Positions 33,050 to 42,203 of a stretch of DNA of 64,000 nucleotides are shown piece after piece; the first letter of the stretch is position 1, and each line of letters begins with the position of its first letter. The position numbers were made by a program, and so were the translations under genes. The DNA is from Candidatus Mediterraneibacter vanvlietii (lineage in GTDB: Bacteria; Bacillota; Clostridia; Lachnospirales; Lachnospiraceae), in contig DXGZ01000048.1 in the NCBI GenBank assembly GCA_019113645.1, positions 36,175 through 100,174 of the forward strand. Direction: 5' to 3'. The notes beneath the pieces were generated by a model. That model was given only the letters and a program-made list of their open reading frames with translations. It made no database searches and was not told where the DNA came from.

Positions 33050-36000
33050 TTACAGAGTGTTAATAATTCCAAGGATCTTTGAACCGTATCCTGCTCCTGT
33101 GGCCCATCCGAGACCTGCCGGGTTCTCCTTCTGTCCCAGCCACTCAACAAACGGAGCGCTGTATCTTTTTACATACCCGAAGCGTTCATCCACACATTCT
33201 TCATTCAGATTATCGCGGGAACAGTACGCTTTCAGGTGCTGTACCTGAGCACGGAGGCCTGTTGCAACATCTTTAAAAGAATTGCCCGGGACTCCGCCGC
33301 CCGTTGCTCCAAGTCCCGCGAAATTAAACTGTTCAATCTTCACATCTCCGCCAAACTGCAGCCATCCGGTCTCATGCATCGCCTGTGCGAATACCACTTC
33401 CGGCTTGATGTTTTCCTTCTTGGCTTCACTGATAACGATCTCGCAGAACTTCTCAATCGTATCCGCTCCGCCTTTTGACAGAGCTTCTGCCGGATATGTA
33501 AATCCGCTCTTTTCAAATCTCTCTGCCATCTGTGCGGCAGTCACATCAGACGTTCCGGAAATCGCATACAGATCCGTCGGCAGAGCCTGTCCTTCTATCA
33601 GCACACCGCTGGTATTAAAATACATCCACTCGCCGCTGATATAGTACCAGCCTCTTGTCATCACTCCGTTCGACTGGAGATAGTACCTGTTTCCACTCTG
33701 ATTCAGCCAGCCGGTCTGCATCGCTCCTGAGCTGTTCAGATAATACCACTCTGAACCGATCCACTGCCAGCCGGTAAGCATTTCTCCTGAATCATTCAGA
33801 TAGTACCATACATTTCCAATCTGCTGCCAGCCGGTCTGCATTGCTCCCGAGCTGTTCAGATAATACCATGTATTTCCCTGTTTCAGCCAGCCCGTCTGCA
33901 TCACACCGGATCCATCCAGATAGTACCAGGCTGTATCCACCCACTGCCAGCCGGTTGCCCTGCTGCCGTTTTTGTAATAGTACCAATGGTTATTTTCAAA
34001 TGCCCATCCCGTTTTTTCGGATTGACTCTGAAGGACGCCTGACGAATTAAAGACATAATTCTGTCCGTCAATTGTCTGCTGCCCGGTCAGCATTTTTCCG
34101 CTGGAGTTCAAGTAATAGGTTGCCCCTCCCAGTTCCAGCCAGCCGGTCTGCATCACGCCCGAACTGTTCAGATAGTACCACGCGTCTCCGATCCACTGCC
34201 AGCCTGTGAGCATCTTTCCTGAGCTGTTCATGTAATACCACGCGTCACCGATCCAGTGCCAGCCGGTAAGCATCTTTCCTGAACTGTTCATGTAATACCA
34301 TGCCGTATCAATCCACTGCCAGCCGGTAAGCATCGCTCCGGAACCGTTCAGATAATACCATGCATCGCCAATCCAGTGCCAGCCAGTAAGCATTACTCCG
34401 GAATTATCCATATAATACCAGGCGGATCCTACCCAGCGCCAGCCGGTCTGCTTCGCGCCATTCTGGTAATAAAACCAGTGACCATTCTCAAACGCCCAGC
34501 CGTTCTTATCGCTGCCGGCAGTTCCTGTAAGAACACCGGAAGAATTGAAAACATAAGTCTGTCCATCAATTGTCTGCTGTCCTTTCAGCATCTTGCCGCT
34601 GCTGTTCAGATAATAACGATTTCCGCCCTCATCCAGCCAGCCTTTGTGCATCTTTCCATCCGGATCCAGATAATACCACGCATCCACACTCCAGATCCAG
34701 CCGGTCTGCATCACGCCGTCCGCGTTCAGATAATACCATGCAACGCTTCCATCATCCCAAATCCAGCCGCTTTTACGCTCTCCGGTATTTTTATCAAGGT
34801 AATATTTCTTTCCGTCAACTTCAAGCCATCCGGTTTGTTTGACATTATCTTTGATATAATACCATTTTCCATTCTGCGAGATCCAGCCGGTAGTAATCAG
34901 CACACCTGAAGAGTTGAAATAGTACTTTTCTCCGTCAATCGTCTGTTCTCCGGTCAGCATCTTTCCGCTGGAGTTCAGATAATAGCGATTACCATCCTGT
35001 TCCAGCCAGCCTTTATACATTTTCCCGTTTGAGTCAAGATAATACCATGCATCCGCAATCCAGTGCCAGCCTGTCAGGATTCCATCATTCTCATCAAAAT
35101 AATACCATCCTGATGTCTGATCATCCCAGACCCAGCCAATCTGCATCGCGCCTTTCGGTGCTCCGTTGGTATCCTGTTCAAACATATAATATCTGTGACC
35201 GCCGACTGTGATCCAGCCCGTTGACATCAGACCATTTTCATCCATATAGTACCAGTAGCCTTTTCCAGTCCTGTCGCCGTTTTTTGCTGCATAAACCCAG
35301 TAATTGGTCTTGTATGAACCGTCAGCACCTCTCCACTTCCAGGTGGAAGCCGCATCGTCCCACACCCAGGAGCCCTTGGAAAGGCCGTAATACTTGGCAA
35401 TTCCCGTTGCATCCGCCACGCCCAGGCTCTTCAGTCCGTCATCTGTCTTCAGATAAGTATTAGCATCACCTGAATTTGAGATAAACGCATGCTCCACAAT
35501 AATTCCCGGGATATCATTCTCTTTATTATAGATCATAACCGAGAAATAATCAGACAGAGATCCATCCGGGTATTTCTCGCCGACTGTTGTATCCTTGCTG
35601 TAGATGCTTCTTCTGTCCAGTCCGATTGCAACCAGTTCATCAAGAATCTTATCTGCAAGGACTTCTCCCTGCTGTCCGATCTCCGGCTTCCAGTTCCGGT
35701 TCGGAACAAGGACCTCTGCTCCTGAAGCCGCGGAAGACACAGAAGAATTCAGGTGGATACTTACATAAATATCCGCTCCTGCAGCAGCTGCATCCTGCGC
35801 CCTCTGCGCGATACAGCTTCCGGCACTTGTGCAGTTATACGGGCATGCAGCGCCTGTACGCGTCATATAGACAGACACACCGCCATAAGTCTCCAGTTCT
35901 GCCTCACAATATTCAGCAATTTTTAATGTAAGAACTTCTTCTCTTAATCCGTTTCCTGCAGCCCCCACATCATTCGCATCATGTCCCGGATCAAGGGCAA

Positions 36001-36961
36001 CCACTACTTTACCCGTGCTTCCTGCACCTGCACGTGTATTTCCACCTGCGTAGGAACGCGCTTTTGTTCCGGATTCCACACCGGTCTCCGCGCTTGCGTC
36101 AGCGATCGCTTCCGCCAGATTATCTTCGCTTTCTACATTCCCCTCTTCGTCGATTCTCACAACAGAAAGATCCGCATCTGAGGCAGCCTCTGCAACTGCA
36201 TCAGTGGAAGCCAGCTGAAGCTCGTCCAGCCCGTCATACTCCTCATTCACACCGAAATACGCCTCAATGCCAAGGTCTTCTGCCGTGATTGTCTGCGTTT
36301 CTGTATCGTCAGATACATTCAGGCTGATCACCTTATATGTACCGGAAACACTCTCGTCTGCAAAAGACTTCTCGAAAACATAAAGTCCGTTTTCCGTCTC
36401 TGCCAGATTCCAGTCTTCCTGCGCCCCCGATGCATTCTCAACAGTAAGAGTAAATATCTCACTGCCTGTGAGATTGCCCCCAAGGGAGAAAACGATTCTC
36501 TGTGTCCCCGGAGTCTCAAGATAAGGGCTCTCGATATACACATAGTTTACAGTATCAACAAACTCAGTTCCTTCCGTGCTCTGCTGATCCGCCTGAGCCT
36601 CTGCCCGCTCACTCTGAGTATCTGCCTGAGATGCCTGCGCCTGCTCATCCTGCGTTTCAGTCTGCACGTCCTGGTTCTGCGCATCTGTCTCCTGCGCTGC
36701 ATCCTCTGTGCCCTGCGCCTGAGCAGCATCTGTCTCATCCTGCGGAAGAGCCGCATCCCCGCTGCCTTCCGGAACATTCTCCTGCGCTCCCACCTCATCA
36801 GAAGCCGGATCCGCTGTTTCTCCTTCCGGCAGATCCGCCATTTCCGCAGCAGTCTGAACGCCAGCCGTCTCTGCGGCGCTTACTACTCCGGCCGGCATGC
36901 TCCCTGCAATCATACTCACAAAGAGAAAGGCTGCCAGTATTCTGGATAATCTTTTTTTCAT
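33050..36961 (-). CDS. Bifunctional autolysin: amidase, GW repeats, glucosaminidase
   Basis: Secreted protein of 1303 aa. A signal peptide (1-30, AGVVSAAE) and a low-complexity Gln/Asp/Ala region (to about 130) precede an Amidase_3 domain (about 319-520): VVVALDPGHDANDVGA with the first zinc ligand, 'YVSIHLNSSVSS' with the second, and 'IIVEHAFISN' with the catalytic Glu. Roughly twenty-five GW repeats follow (about 540-1130). The C-terminus (about 1134-1303) is a glucosaminidase-type lysozyme fold ('PEVVFAQAMHETGWLQ' with catalytic Glu). It cuts both stem peptide and glycan and would be held at the wall by the repeats, like pneumococcal choline-binding hydrolases. AAAGGAG precedes the ATG. 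It follows a small lipoprotein gene after 30 bases. Confidence 0.93.
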   Translation of the reverse strand: MKKRLSRILAAFLFVSMIAGSMPAGVVSAAETAGVQTAAEMADLPEGETADPASDEVGAQENVPEGSGDAALPQDETDAAQAQGTEDAAQETDAQNQDVQTETQDEQAQASQADTQSERAEAQADQQSTEGTEFVDTVNYVYIESPYLETPGTQRIVFSLGGNLTGSEIFTLTVENASGAQEDWNLAETENGLYVFEKSFADESVSGTYKVISLNVSDDTETQTITAEDLGIEAYFGVNEEYDGLDELQLASTDAVAEAASDADLSVVRIDEEGNVESEDNLAEAIADASAETGVESGTKARSYAGGNTRAGAGSTGKVVVALDPGHDANDVGAAGNGLREEVLTLKIAEYCEAELETYGGVSVYMTRTGAACPYNCTSAGSCIAQRAQDAAAAGADIYVSIHLNSSVSSAASGAEVLVPNRNWKPEIGQQGEVLADKILDELVAIGLDRRSIYSKDTTVGEKYPDGSLSDYFSVMIYNKENDIPGIIVEHAFISNSGDANTYLKTDDGLKSLGVADATGIAKYYGLSKGSWVWDDAASTWKWRGADGSYKTNYWVYAAKNGDRTGKGYWYYMDENGLMSTGWITVGGHRYYMFEQDTNGAPKGAMQIGWVWDDQTSGWYYFDENDGILTGWHWIADAWYYLDSNGKMYKGWLEQDGNRYYLNSSGKMLTGEQTIDGEKYYFNSSGVLITTGWISQNGKWYYIKDNVKQTGWLEVDGKKYYLDKNTGERKSGWIWDDGSVAWYYLNADGVMQTGWIWSVDAWYYLDPDGKMHKGWLDEGGNRYYLNSSGKMLKGQQTIDGQTYVFNSSGVLTGTAGSDKNGWAFENGHWFYYQNGAKQTGWRWVGSAWYYMDNSGVMLTGWHWIGDAWYYLNGSGAMLTGWQWIDTAWYYMNSSGKMLTGWHWIGDAWYYMNSSGKMLTGWQWIGDAWYYLNSSGVMQTGWLELGGATYYLNSSGKMLTGQQTIDGQNYVFNSSGVLQSQSEKTGWAFENNHWYYYKNGSRATGWQWVDTAWYYLDGSGVMQTGWLKQGNTWYYLNSSGAMQTGWQQIGNVWYYLNDSGEMLTGWQWIGSEWYYLNSSGAMQTGWLNQSGNRYYLQSNGVMTRGWYYISGEWMYFNTSGVLIEGQALPTDLYAISGTSDVTAAQMAERFEKSGFTYPAEALSKGGADTIEKFCEIVISEAKKENIKPEVVFAQAMHETGWLQFGGDVKIEQFNFAGLGATGGGVPGNSFKDVATGLRAQVQHLKAYCSRDNLNEECVDERFGYVKRYSAPFVEWLGQKENPAGLGWATGAGYGSKILGIINTL

Positions 36962-36991
36962 TGCTTTTGTACTCCTTTTTGAAAACGCTGA

Positions 36992-37570
36992 TTAAAAAGT
37001 AAATGCACTGCTGTATCCGTCATATGATGCATGAGAGGACTCAAATGTTCCTCCTTCCTCTGTAAGAAGGATACCCTCGCAGTTATATGCTTCAAGGTAG
37101 GTATTCACAATACAGCCGACAATCTCTGTCTCGCCGGTTGTTCCCATGCTTCTGACACGGTCGCCTGTAGCTTTATTGAAATCAAGCTCCATGGTCCCGT
37201 CCTGTTCATTCACATTCAGTGAAAGCAGCTGACAGTCATCGGTGAGGATTCCTGATTCCTGAAGCGCTGCCCAGATATCATTCTCATCAGCGATCTCCAC
37301 GCTTTTCGACGTCACCTCCGCAGTCTGATCATCAACATAATATACATTAACTGACCGCGTCTCCGGCTGACTCTCCCCGTTGTCAGTACCATCTTCACCG
37401 GCAGGGCTCTCCTCTTCCCCGTCAGTCGGCTCTGTTTCCGGCTGGTTTTCTGTATTTTCAGCTTCATTCTCTGCCGCTGGTTCCTCCGATGCCTCTCTGC
37501 TTCCACACCCGGTTACGAGTGAAAAAGAAAGTGCCAGCATTCCCATCAAGATACAAAGACGTTTTTTCAT
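36992..37570 (-). CDS. GerMN-domain lipoprotein
   Basis: Lipoprotein of about 192 aa with a signal peptide and lipobox LVTGC near residue 22, a Glu/Pro-rich linker, and a C-terminal GerMN domain (SVNVYYVDDQTAEV through 'EIVGCIVNTYLEAYNCEGI'). GerMN domains occur in spore-germination and wall-associated lipoproteins. The start at 37570 (MKKRLCILMG) is chosen for the AGGGGGAA site and signal peptide; the frame upstream of it is not coding-like. It reads into the amidase gene, so it may help place or regulate that enzyme. Confidence 0.8.
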   Translation of the reverse strand: MKKRLCILMGMLALSFSLVTGCGSREASEEPAAENEAENTENQPETEPTDGEEESPAGEDGTDNGESQPETRSVNVYYVDDQTAEVTSKSVEIADENDIWAALQESGILTDDCQLLSLNVNEQDGTMELDFNKATGDRVRSMGTTGETEIVGCIVNTYLEAYNCEGILLTEEGGTFESSHASYDGYSSAFTF

Positions 37571-37692
37571 TCTGATTCCCCCTGTACCATACATATTTTT
37601 CAGATGCATCAAACGCCCTGCGGGCTTATTTTTGCACCCAGTTATATATATTTTATCATTACTCCCTGTGTTTCTCAACCTTTTGTTATGTA

Positions 37693-37731
37693 AAAACAAG
37701 CCTGCATCACTGCATTTACAGGAAATGCAGG
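37693..37731 (-). terminator. Likely terminator after the acyltransferase gene
   Basis: CCTGCAT (37701-37707) pairs with ATGCAGG (37725-37731) and the minus strand continues CTTGTTTTT. Stem is short, so strength is uncertain. Confidence 0.5.
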
Positions 37732-37759
37732 TCCGCAGACTTGTCAGTTCAATCATATT

Positions 37760-38845
37760 TTATACGATTTTTTTCAGGGCAGGTATCTTTCTCAGTACCC
37801 ATGTCACCAGCCAGGAGATCAGCAGCACTCCCAGTATCAGTCCGATGAATGCCAGGATCCCGCCGTTTGTATACGGATTAAACTGCATATACCTGATAAT
37901 CAGTCTCACAAACAGCATATGAATCAGATAGACGCCAAAGGAGCACTGATCCAGTCTGGTCAGAATCTTCTTGAAGAATGTGAAACCTTCTTCTTTCATA
38001 TCCAGGAACAGGGAAAAAATTCCCACTGCCTGAAGGATCACAAAGATTGATGAATACCCCCAGAGCTGTTCCATAACCGCATAGTCCCCGATCCATCTCA
38101 CCGCTGTCAGCGCGGCAATACACACTGTTCCAATCGCGGCCAGTGCTGCTGAAAGTGCTTTCCCCGGCTTTATGATCCCGCTGTAAACCGCATATCCGCA
38201 GAACAGATAAAACGGATAGATCGTAGACACATGAATATAGAATCCCGTATATACATTTCCCATCTGCAGCAAAGGCAGCAGAGAGAGAAAGATCAAATAA
38301 ACCGCCAGCAGATACTTCATCTCATTCGTCCCGCTGTGCGCTGCGATCTTCTTATAAAACGGAAGGAGCAGATACAGACCGATCAGCAGATACAGATACC
38401 ACAGATGTGACCATCCCGTTCCGGTGAAGATCTCATAAAATCCTTTCAGGAAACCAAGCAAACTAATCAGCTCTTTATCCATAACCATATCGAAAATCCG
38501 GAACACCATCCCAAAGAACACCAGAGCTCCGAACACTCTCAGAATATACTGTCCGAACAGCTTCCTGTATGTTATTTTCCTCGCCTTATTCAGCAGGAGC
38601 GCGCCCGTTACCATGATAAAACACGGAACCGCCCACATCATACAGTTCACAACAATCATCGAGACAATATTCTGAGTCTGTGTAATACTCCCGCCGAACA
38701 TAAGCGCCGCGGAATACGCGACATGAAGAATGATAATTGCAACACAGGCCACTGCCCTCAAATAAGAAAATCCATAAATATGACCGGAGACAGCTTTCAC
38801 TGTCTCCTGGTCCTTCGGGGCATGCCCCGCTCTATTCTTTTCCAT
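37760..38845 (-). CDS. Acyltransferase 3 family membrane protein
   Basis: Multi-span membrane O-acyltransferase of 361 aa. The family starts with a RAxA-like 'YGFSYLRAVACVAIIILHVAYSA' segment that supplies the catalytic His, followed by about ten hydrophobic helices. Such enzymes O-acetylate peptidoglycan or surface polysaccharides. Here the gene lies between two lipoproteins and next to choline-binding surface genes, which points to wall or polymer acetylation. No partner SGNH domain is fused. Confidence 0.85.
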   Translation of the reverse strand: MEKNRAGHAPKDQETVKAVSGHIYGFSYLRAVACVAIIILHVAYSAALMFGGSITQTQNIVSMIVVNCMMWAVPCFIMVTGALLLNKARKITYRKLFGQYILRVFGALVFFGMVFRIFDMVMDKELISLLGFLKGFYEIFTGTGWSHLWYLYLLIGLYLLLPFYKKIAAHSGTNEMKYLLAVYLIFLSLLPLLQMGNVYTGFYIHVSTIYPFYLFCGYAVYSGIIKPGKALSAALAAIGTVCIAALTAVRWIGDYAVMEQLWGYSSIFVILQAVGIFSLFLDMKEEGFTFFKKILTRLDQCSFGVYLIHMLFVRLIIRYMQFNPYTNGGILAFIGLILGVLLISWLVTWVLRKIPALKKIV

Positions 38846-38857
38846 ACAGATTCACCA

Positions 38858-39682
38858 TTAGTAGAGCAGACCGCCGTCAACACATCCCGCCGTATTGCTG
38901 CCGCCGGATGCCGGAGCAGAATACTGCTGCTGTTGCTGCTGCGCCGCGGCTGCAGCTGCGGCCTGAGCTTCTGCCGCTGCCTGAGCTTCTGCTGCCGCCT
39001 GGGCCTCTGCTGCCGCCTGGGCTTCTGCTGCTGCCTGAGCCTCTGCTGCCGCCTGGGCCTCTGCTGCGGCCTGAGCCTCTGCTGCTGCCTGAGCATCTGC
39101 TTCAGCCTGTGCCTTGATCGCAAGCTCAGCTTCTTTTGTGCTCATATTATCCTTTGTTGCTACAGATGTATATGTAATGAATGCAACTTCATCCTCAAGA
39201 TTGATCACACCTTCCTCGATATCATCAAACGGGAATGCCGTGAGCACGAGAGTGCTCTCATCGTCAAACGTAAGCTGGATATCATACTGAGGTGTGAGCG
39301 CTGCCGCATCAGCGTCAGCCTCCTGAGCTGCCTGTGCCTCCAGGGCAGATGTGGAATCATAGTAGAGTTCCCTTCTCTCTCCCTGTGCAAATGTGTCGCC
39401 TTCCGCAAGCATATCCTCCGGATAAGCATCCATGGATGAATCCTTCACCGCAACACCGGTAATTCCTTTTCCTGTGTTATTCTCTAGAATTACCTTGTAC
39501 ACATTCTCGCCTTCAGCTTCTGTTCCGATTACCTTCAGTTCTTCCTCTTCCGGCTCTTCCTCCTGCTGTGTCTCCTGAGAGGCTTCCTCTGTTGTATCTT
39601 CCTGAGAAGAGCATCCGAACACAGTAAATGCGCACAGCACTCCGATCAGAGCCGATAAAGCTACTACTTTTCTCTTCTTCAT
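38858..39682 (-). CDS. Lipoprotein with Ala-Gln-Ala-Glu helical repeat tail
   Basis: Secreted lipoprotein of 274 aa with lipobox TVFGCSS near residue 24. Residues about 25-190 form a small globular domain ('NTGKGITGVAVKDSSM', 'DIQLTFDDESTLVL'). Residues about 195-250 are an AQAAAE hexad repeat that should form a long helix, then poly-Gln and a Gly/Ser end. I do not recognise the globular domain. It lies directly downstream of the transglutaminase-like GW gene (28-base gap), which suggests cotranscription. Confidence 0.65.
   Translation of the reverse strand: MKKRKVVALSALIGVLCAFTVFGCSSQEDTTEEASQETQQEEEPEEEELKVIGTEAEGENVYKVILENNTGKGITGVAVKDSSMDAYPEDMLAEGDTFAQGERRELYYDSTSALEAQAAQEADADAAALTPQYDIQLTFDDESTLVLTAFPFDDIEEGVINLEDEVAFITYTSVATKDNMSTKEAELAIKAQAEADAQAAAEAQAAAEAQAAAEAQAAAEAQAAAEAQAAAEAQAAAEAQAAAAAAAQQQQQQYSAPASGGSNTAGCVDGGLLY
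38930..39110 (-). repeat. 18-bp tandem repeats encoding AQAAAE
   Basis: Eight or nine copies of a six-codon unit in the lipoprotein gene, followed by a poly-Gln run. Likely slippage-prone. Confidence 0.8.
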
Positions 39683-39710
39683 TTTCCTTCTCCCAATTCA
39701 CTTTAATTAA

Positions 39711-42056
39711 CTAATTCATCCTTGAATAATTCGCATAGCGCCATGTACCCGATGTACCGTAAGAGATCTGATATCCGTTTCTTCCGGTCTCGTTGGTAAA
39801 GTCCGGATCGAACACATATGTACCGCCGCTCATATCAATCTCTACCCAGGAATGAGGAGTCAAACCGCCGCTTACAGTCGGAACAGCTCCTGTTACCTGA
39901 TGCGCATCATATCCAAGCAGTTTTGCCATGTAATAGAAGGTCGCCGCCATTACATAGCAGTTTCCTGTTTTATTCTCGAATCCATAGACTGCAAACCATT
40001 CGCTTCCCGGGGACGGATTCGCTGTGGTAGCTGTCCACGGTATGGACGCTGACCAGTTATAAGCTGCCCGCAGGTTCCAGCCGACGGAATCAAGTACTTG
40101 TGCCGCATATCCGTATGCGATGCTTGCGCTTCCGTCTGCGCTGATCGGAATACCGTCAATCGTAGTATTTACCGCCATTGCACACTCTACGCCGCCATTC
40201 GGATCATTGGCAGTATAGAAATAGTATCTCAGACCATCGATTGTCTGCCATCCTGTTCTCGCCGCTCCGTCACTTCCAAAATAATACCAGTGATTATTAA
40301 TGAATGACCAGTTCGTTTTCATGGATCCGTTTGAATTAAAGCTGTACCAGTGTCCGCCGATCACTTTCCACAGATCTGTTACCATGATGTTTTTATTCGC
40401 CGGATCCAGATAATACCAGACACCGTCAACCAGACGCCAGCCTGATGCCAGATATCCGCTCTCATCATAGTAGTACCAGCCCTCGCCATTATGGAAATAC
40501 CAGCCGATAAGCATTTCACCGCTGTTCAGGAACACATATCTTGTGCCGCCAATAATCTTCTCAGCATCCTTCACCATAATGTTCTCGTTTTCCGGATCAA
40601 GATAATACCATTTTCCATTATCTTTCACCCAGCCTGACTGCATAACTCCGCTGGAATTATAGTAAAGCCAGCCTTTTTCATCCTGCCAGTACCATCCTCT
40701 GACCATCACTCCATTGTCCAGGAACTTGTAGGTAACTCCATCCAGTTCGCTGTCACAGTTTCGATACATCAGTCCCGGATGCTCCGCATCCTTCGGGCTT
40801 AAATAATACCACTCTCCACTCAGGAACTGCCAGCCGAACTGACGTGCTCCGCTGGGATTATAATAGTACCAGCCTTCACTTTCATCTTCGCTGAATTTGA
40901 ACTCCCAGCCTCTTGCCATGACTCCGCTGTCGGAAAATGAATAGATCTGTCCGTCAATCTCATTCTCACTGTTACGGTACATCAATCCGCGGTACTGCGC
41001 GTTATTCGGACCGAGATAATACCACTCGCTTCCATCCCACAGCCAACCGGTCTTCGCATACCCGTTGCTGTCAAAATAATACCAGCCTGCATCTTCACCC
41101 CCGCTGTTTTTAAAATACCAGCCTGTCTTCATAACACCGCTGCTATTGAACGCATAGATCTGATTTCCGATCTGACGGTCGCAGTCCTTTAACATAAGCC
41201 CAGGATACTGCTCATTGTCCGGATCAAGGTAATACCATGAACCGCCCTGCTGCAGCCATCCATACTGGCGGACTCCGCTGGAATTGTAGTAATACCAGCC
41301 CTCGCCATTCTGGAAATACCATCCTTTGATCATCACTCCGTTATCCCTGAAAGCATAGATCTGTCCGCCGATATTAAAAGCGCCGTTCTTCAGCATCAGC
41401 CCCGGATACTGTGCGTTGCTTCCATCCAGATAGTACCATGCGCCGTTGTCCCACAGCCAGCCGGTTGCTTTGAGACCGCTGCCATTGTAATAATACCAGC
41501 CCTGTCCATTTACAAATACCCATTCATTTCTGTAATCAGTCGGTTTTTCCGGCTCTGCCGGAGTTTCAGGCTCCTCTGCCGGTTCTTCCGGCTCTTCCGG
41601 CTCTGTACCCGGATCTTCTGTTCCCGTTCCCGGTTCTTCTGTTCCGGTCCCCGGTTCTTCTGTTCCTGGTTCTGCACCCGGATCTTCTGTTCCTGTTCCC
41701 GGTTCTTCTGTTCCTGTTCCCGGTTCTTCCGTTCCTGTTCCCGGTTCTTCTGTTCCTGTACACGGTTCTTCCGTTCCGGTCCCCGGTTCTGTCTCCTGTC
41801 CTCCGGTTTCCGTTCCTTCATTTTCCGAACCAGCCGCAGCATCTCCATCCGGAACTGTTTCCGTATTTTCCTGTCCACTGATACCTGAATCAGCATCACT
41901 ATTCAGCTGAGAAGACTGATCCGTACTTTCCTCTTTCGCAATTGAGGAATAACCTGCTGTCCCCTGCACATTCACATTTGATTCCGCCAATACTGTAAGC
42001 GGTGACTGCATTGCGAGACAAACAGCCAGCGTCAAGACTACTTTCTTATAAAACAT
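39711..42056 (-). CDS. Transglutaminase-like surface protein with GW repeats
   Basis: Secreted protein of about 781 aa. The signal peptide begins MFYKKVVLTLAVCLAMQ; the start at 42056 has GGGAGGA eight bases upstream. Residues about 90-175 are a Glu-Pro-Gly-Thr repeat linker. GW repeats fill about 180-640. The C-terminal domain has a transglutaminase-like triad: Cys in KTGNCYVMAATFYY near 699, His in PHSWVEID near 735 and Asp in YVFDPDF near 749. Such domains may crosslink or cleave proteins at the surface. The catalytic residues are all present. It may be anchored by the same wall mark as the other repeat proteins. Confidence 0.88.
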   Translation of the reverse strand: MFYKKVVLTLAVCLAMQSPLTVLAESNVNVQGTAGYSSIAKEESTDQSSQLNSDADSGISGQENTETVPDGDAAAGSENEGTETGGQETEPGTGTEEPCTGTEEPGTGTEEPGTGTEEPGTGTEDPGAEPGTEEPGTGTEEPGTGTEDPGTEPEEPEEPAEEPETPAEPEKPTDYRNEWVFVNGQGWYYYNGSGLKATGWLWDNGAWYYLDGSNAQYPGLMLKNGAFNIGGQIYAFRDNGVMIKGWYFQNGEGWYYYNSSGVRQYGWLQQGGSWYYLDPDNEQYPGLMLKDCDRQIGNQIYAFNSSGVMKTGWYFKNSGGEDAGWYYFDSNGYAKTGWLWDGSEWYYLGPNNAQYRGLMYRNSENEIDGQIYSFSDSGVMARGWEFKFSEDESEGWYYYNPSGARQFGWQFLSGEWYYLSPKDAEHPGLMYRNCDSELDGVTYKFLDNGVMVRGWYWQDEKGWLYYNSSGVMQSGWVKDNGKWYYLDPENENIMVKDAEKIIGGTRYVFLNSGEMLIGWYFHNGEGWYYYDESGYLASGWRLVDGVWYYLDPANKNIMVTDLWKVIGGHWYSFNSNGSMKTNWSFINNHWYYFGSDGAARTGWQTIDGLRYYFYTANDPNGGVECAMAVNTTIDGIPISADGSASIAYGYAAQVLDSVGWNLRAAYNWSASIPWTATTANPSPGSEWFAVYGFENKTGNCYVMAATFYYMAKLLGYDAHQVTGAVPTVSGGLTPHSWVEIDMSGGTYVFDPDFTNETGRNGYQISYGTSGTWRYANYSRMN
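41545..41790 (-). repeat. Repeats encoding Glu-Glu-Pro-Gly-Thr-Gly-Thr linker
   Basis: Short EEPGTGT-type codon repeats in the transglutaminase gene form an extended proline-rich linker, probably variable in copy number. Confidence 0.8.
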
Positions 42057-42105
42057 TTGCCGCTTCCTCCCTTTTGTTGTCATTTCGCCAGTTTAGACAG
42101 ATTAT

Positions 42106-42134
42106 ACTATACCATTTTTTCCCTGAAAAATCAA
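42106..42134 (-). promoter_or_regulatory. Predicted sigma-A promoter of the transglutaminase-like gene
   Basis: TTGATT (42134-42129) and TATAGT (42111-42106), 17 bases apart on the minus strand. The downstream untranslated region is about 50 bases. Confidence 0.55.
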
Positions 42135-42203
42135 TCAAAGCCTCTGTCGGCAAAGGATATGCGAGCATAGATAACAGCTATCCGCACCTTACGAACTAAC
42201 TTT

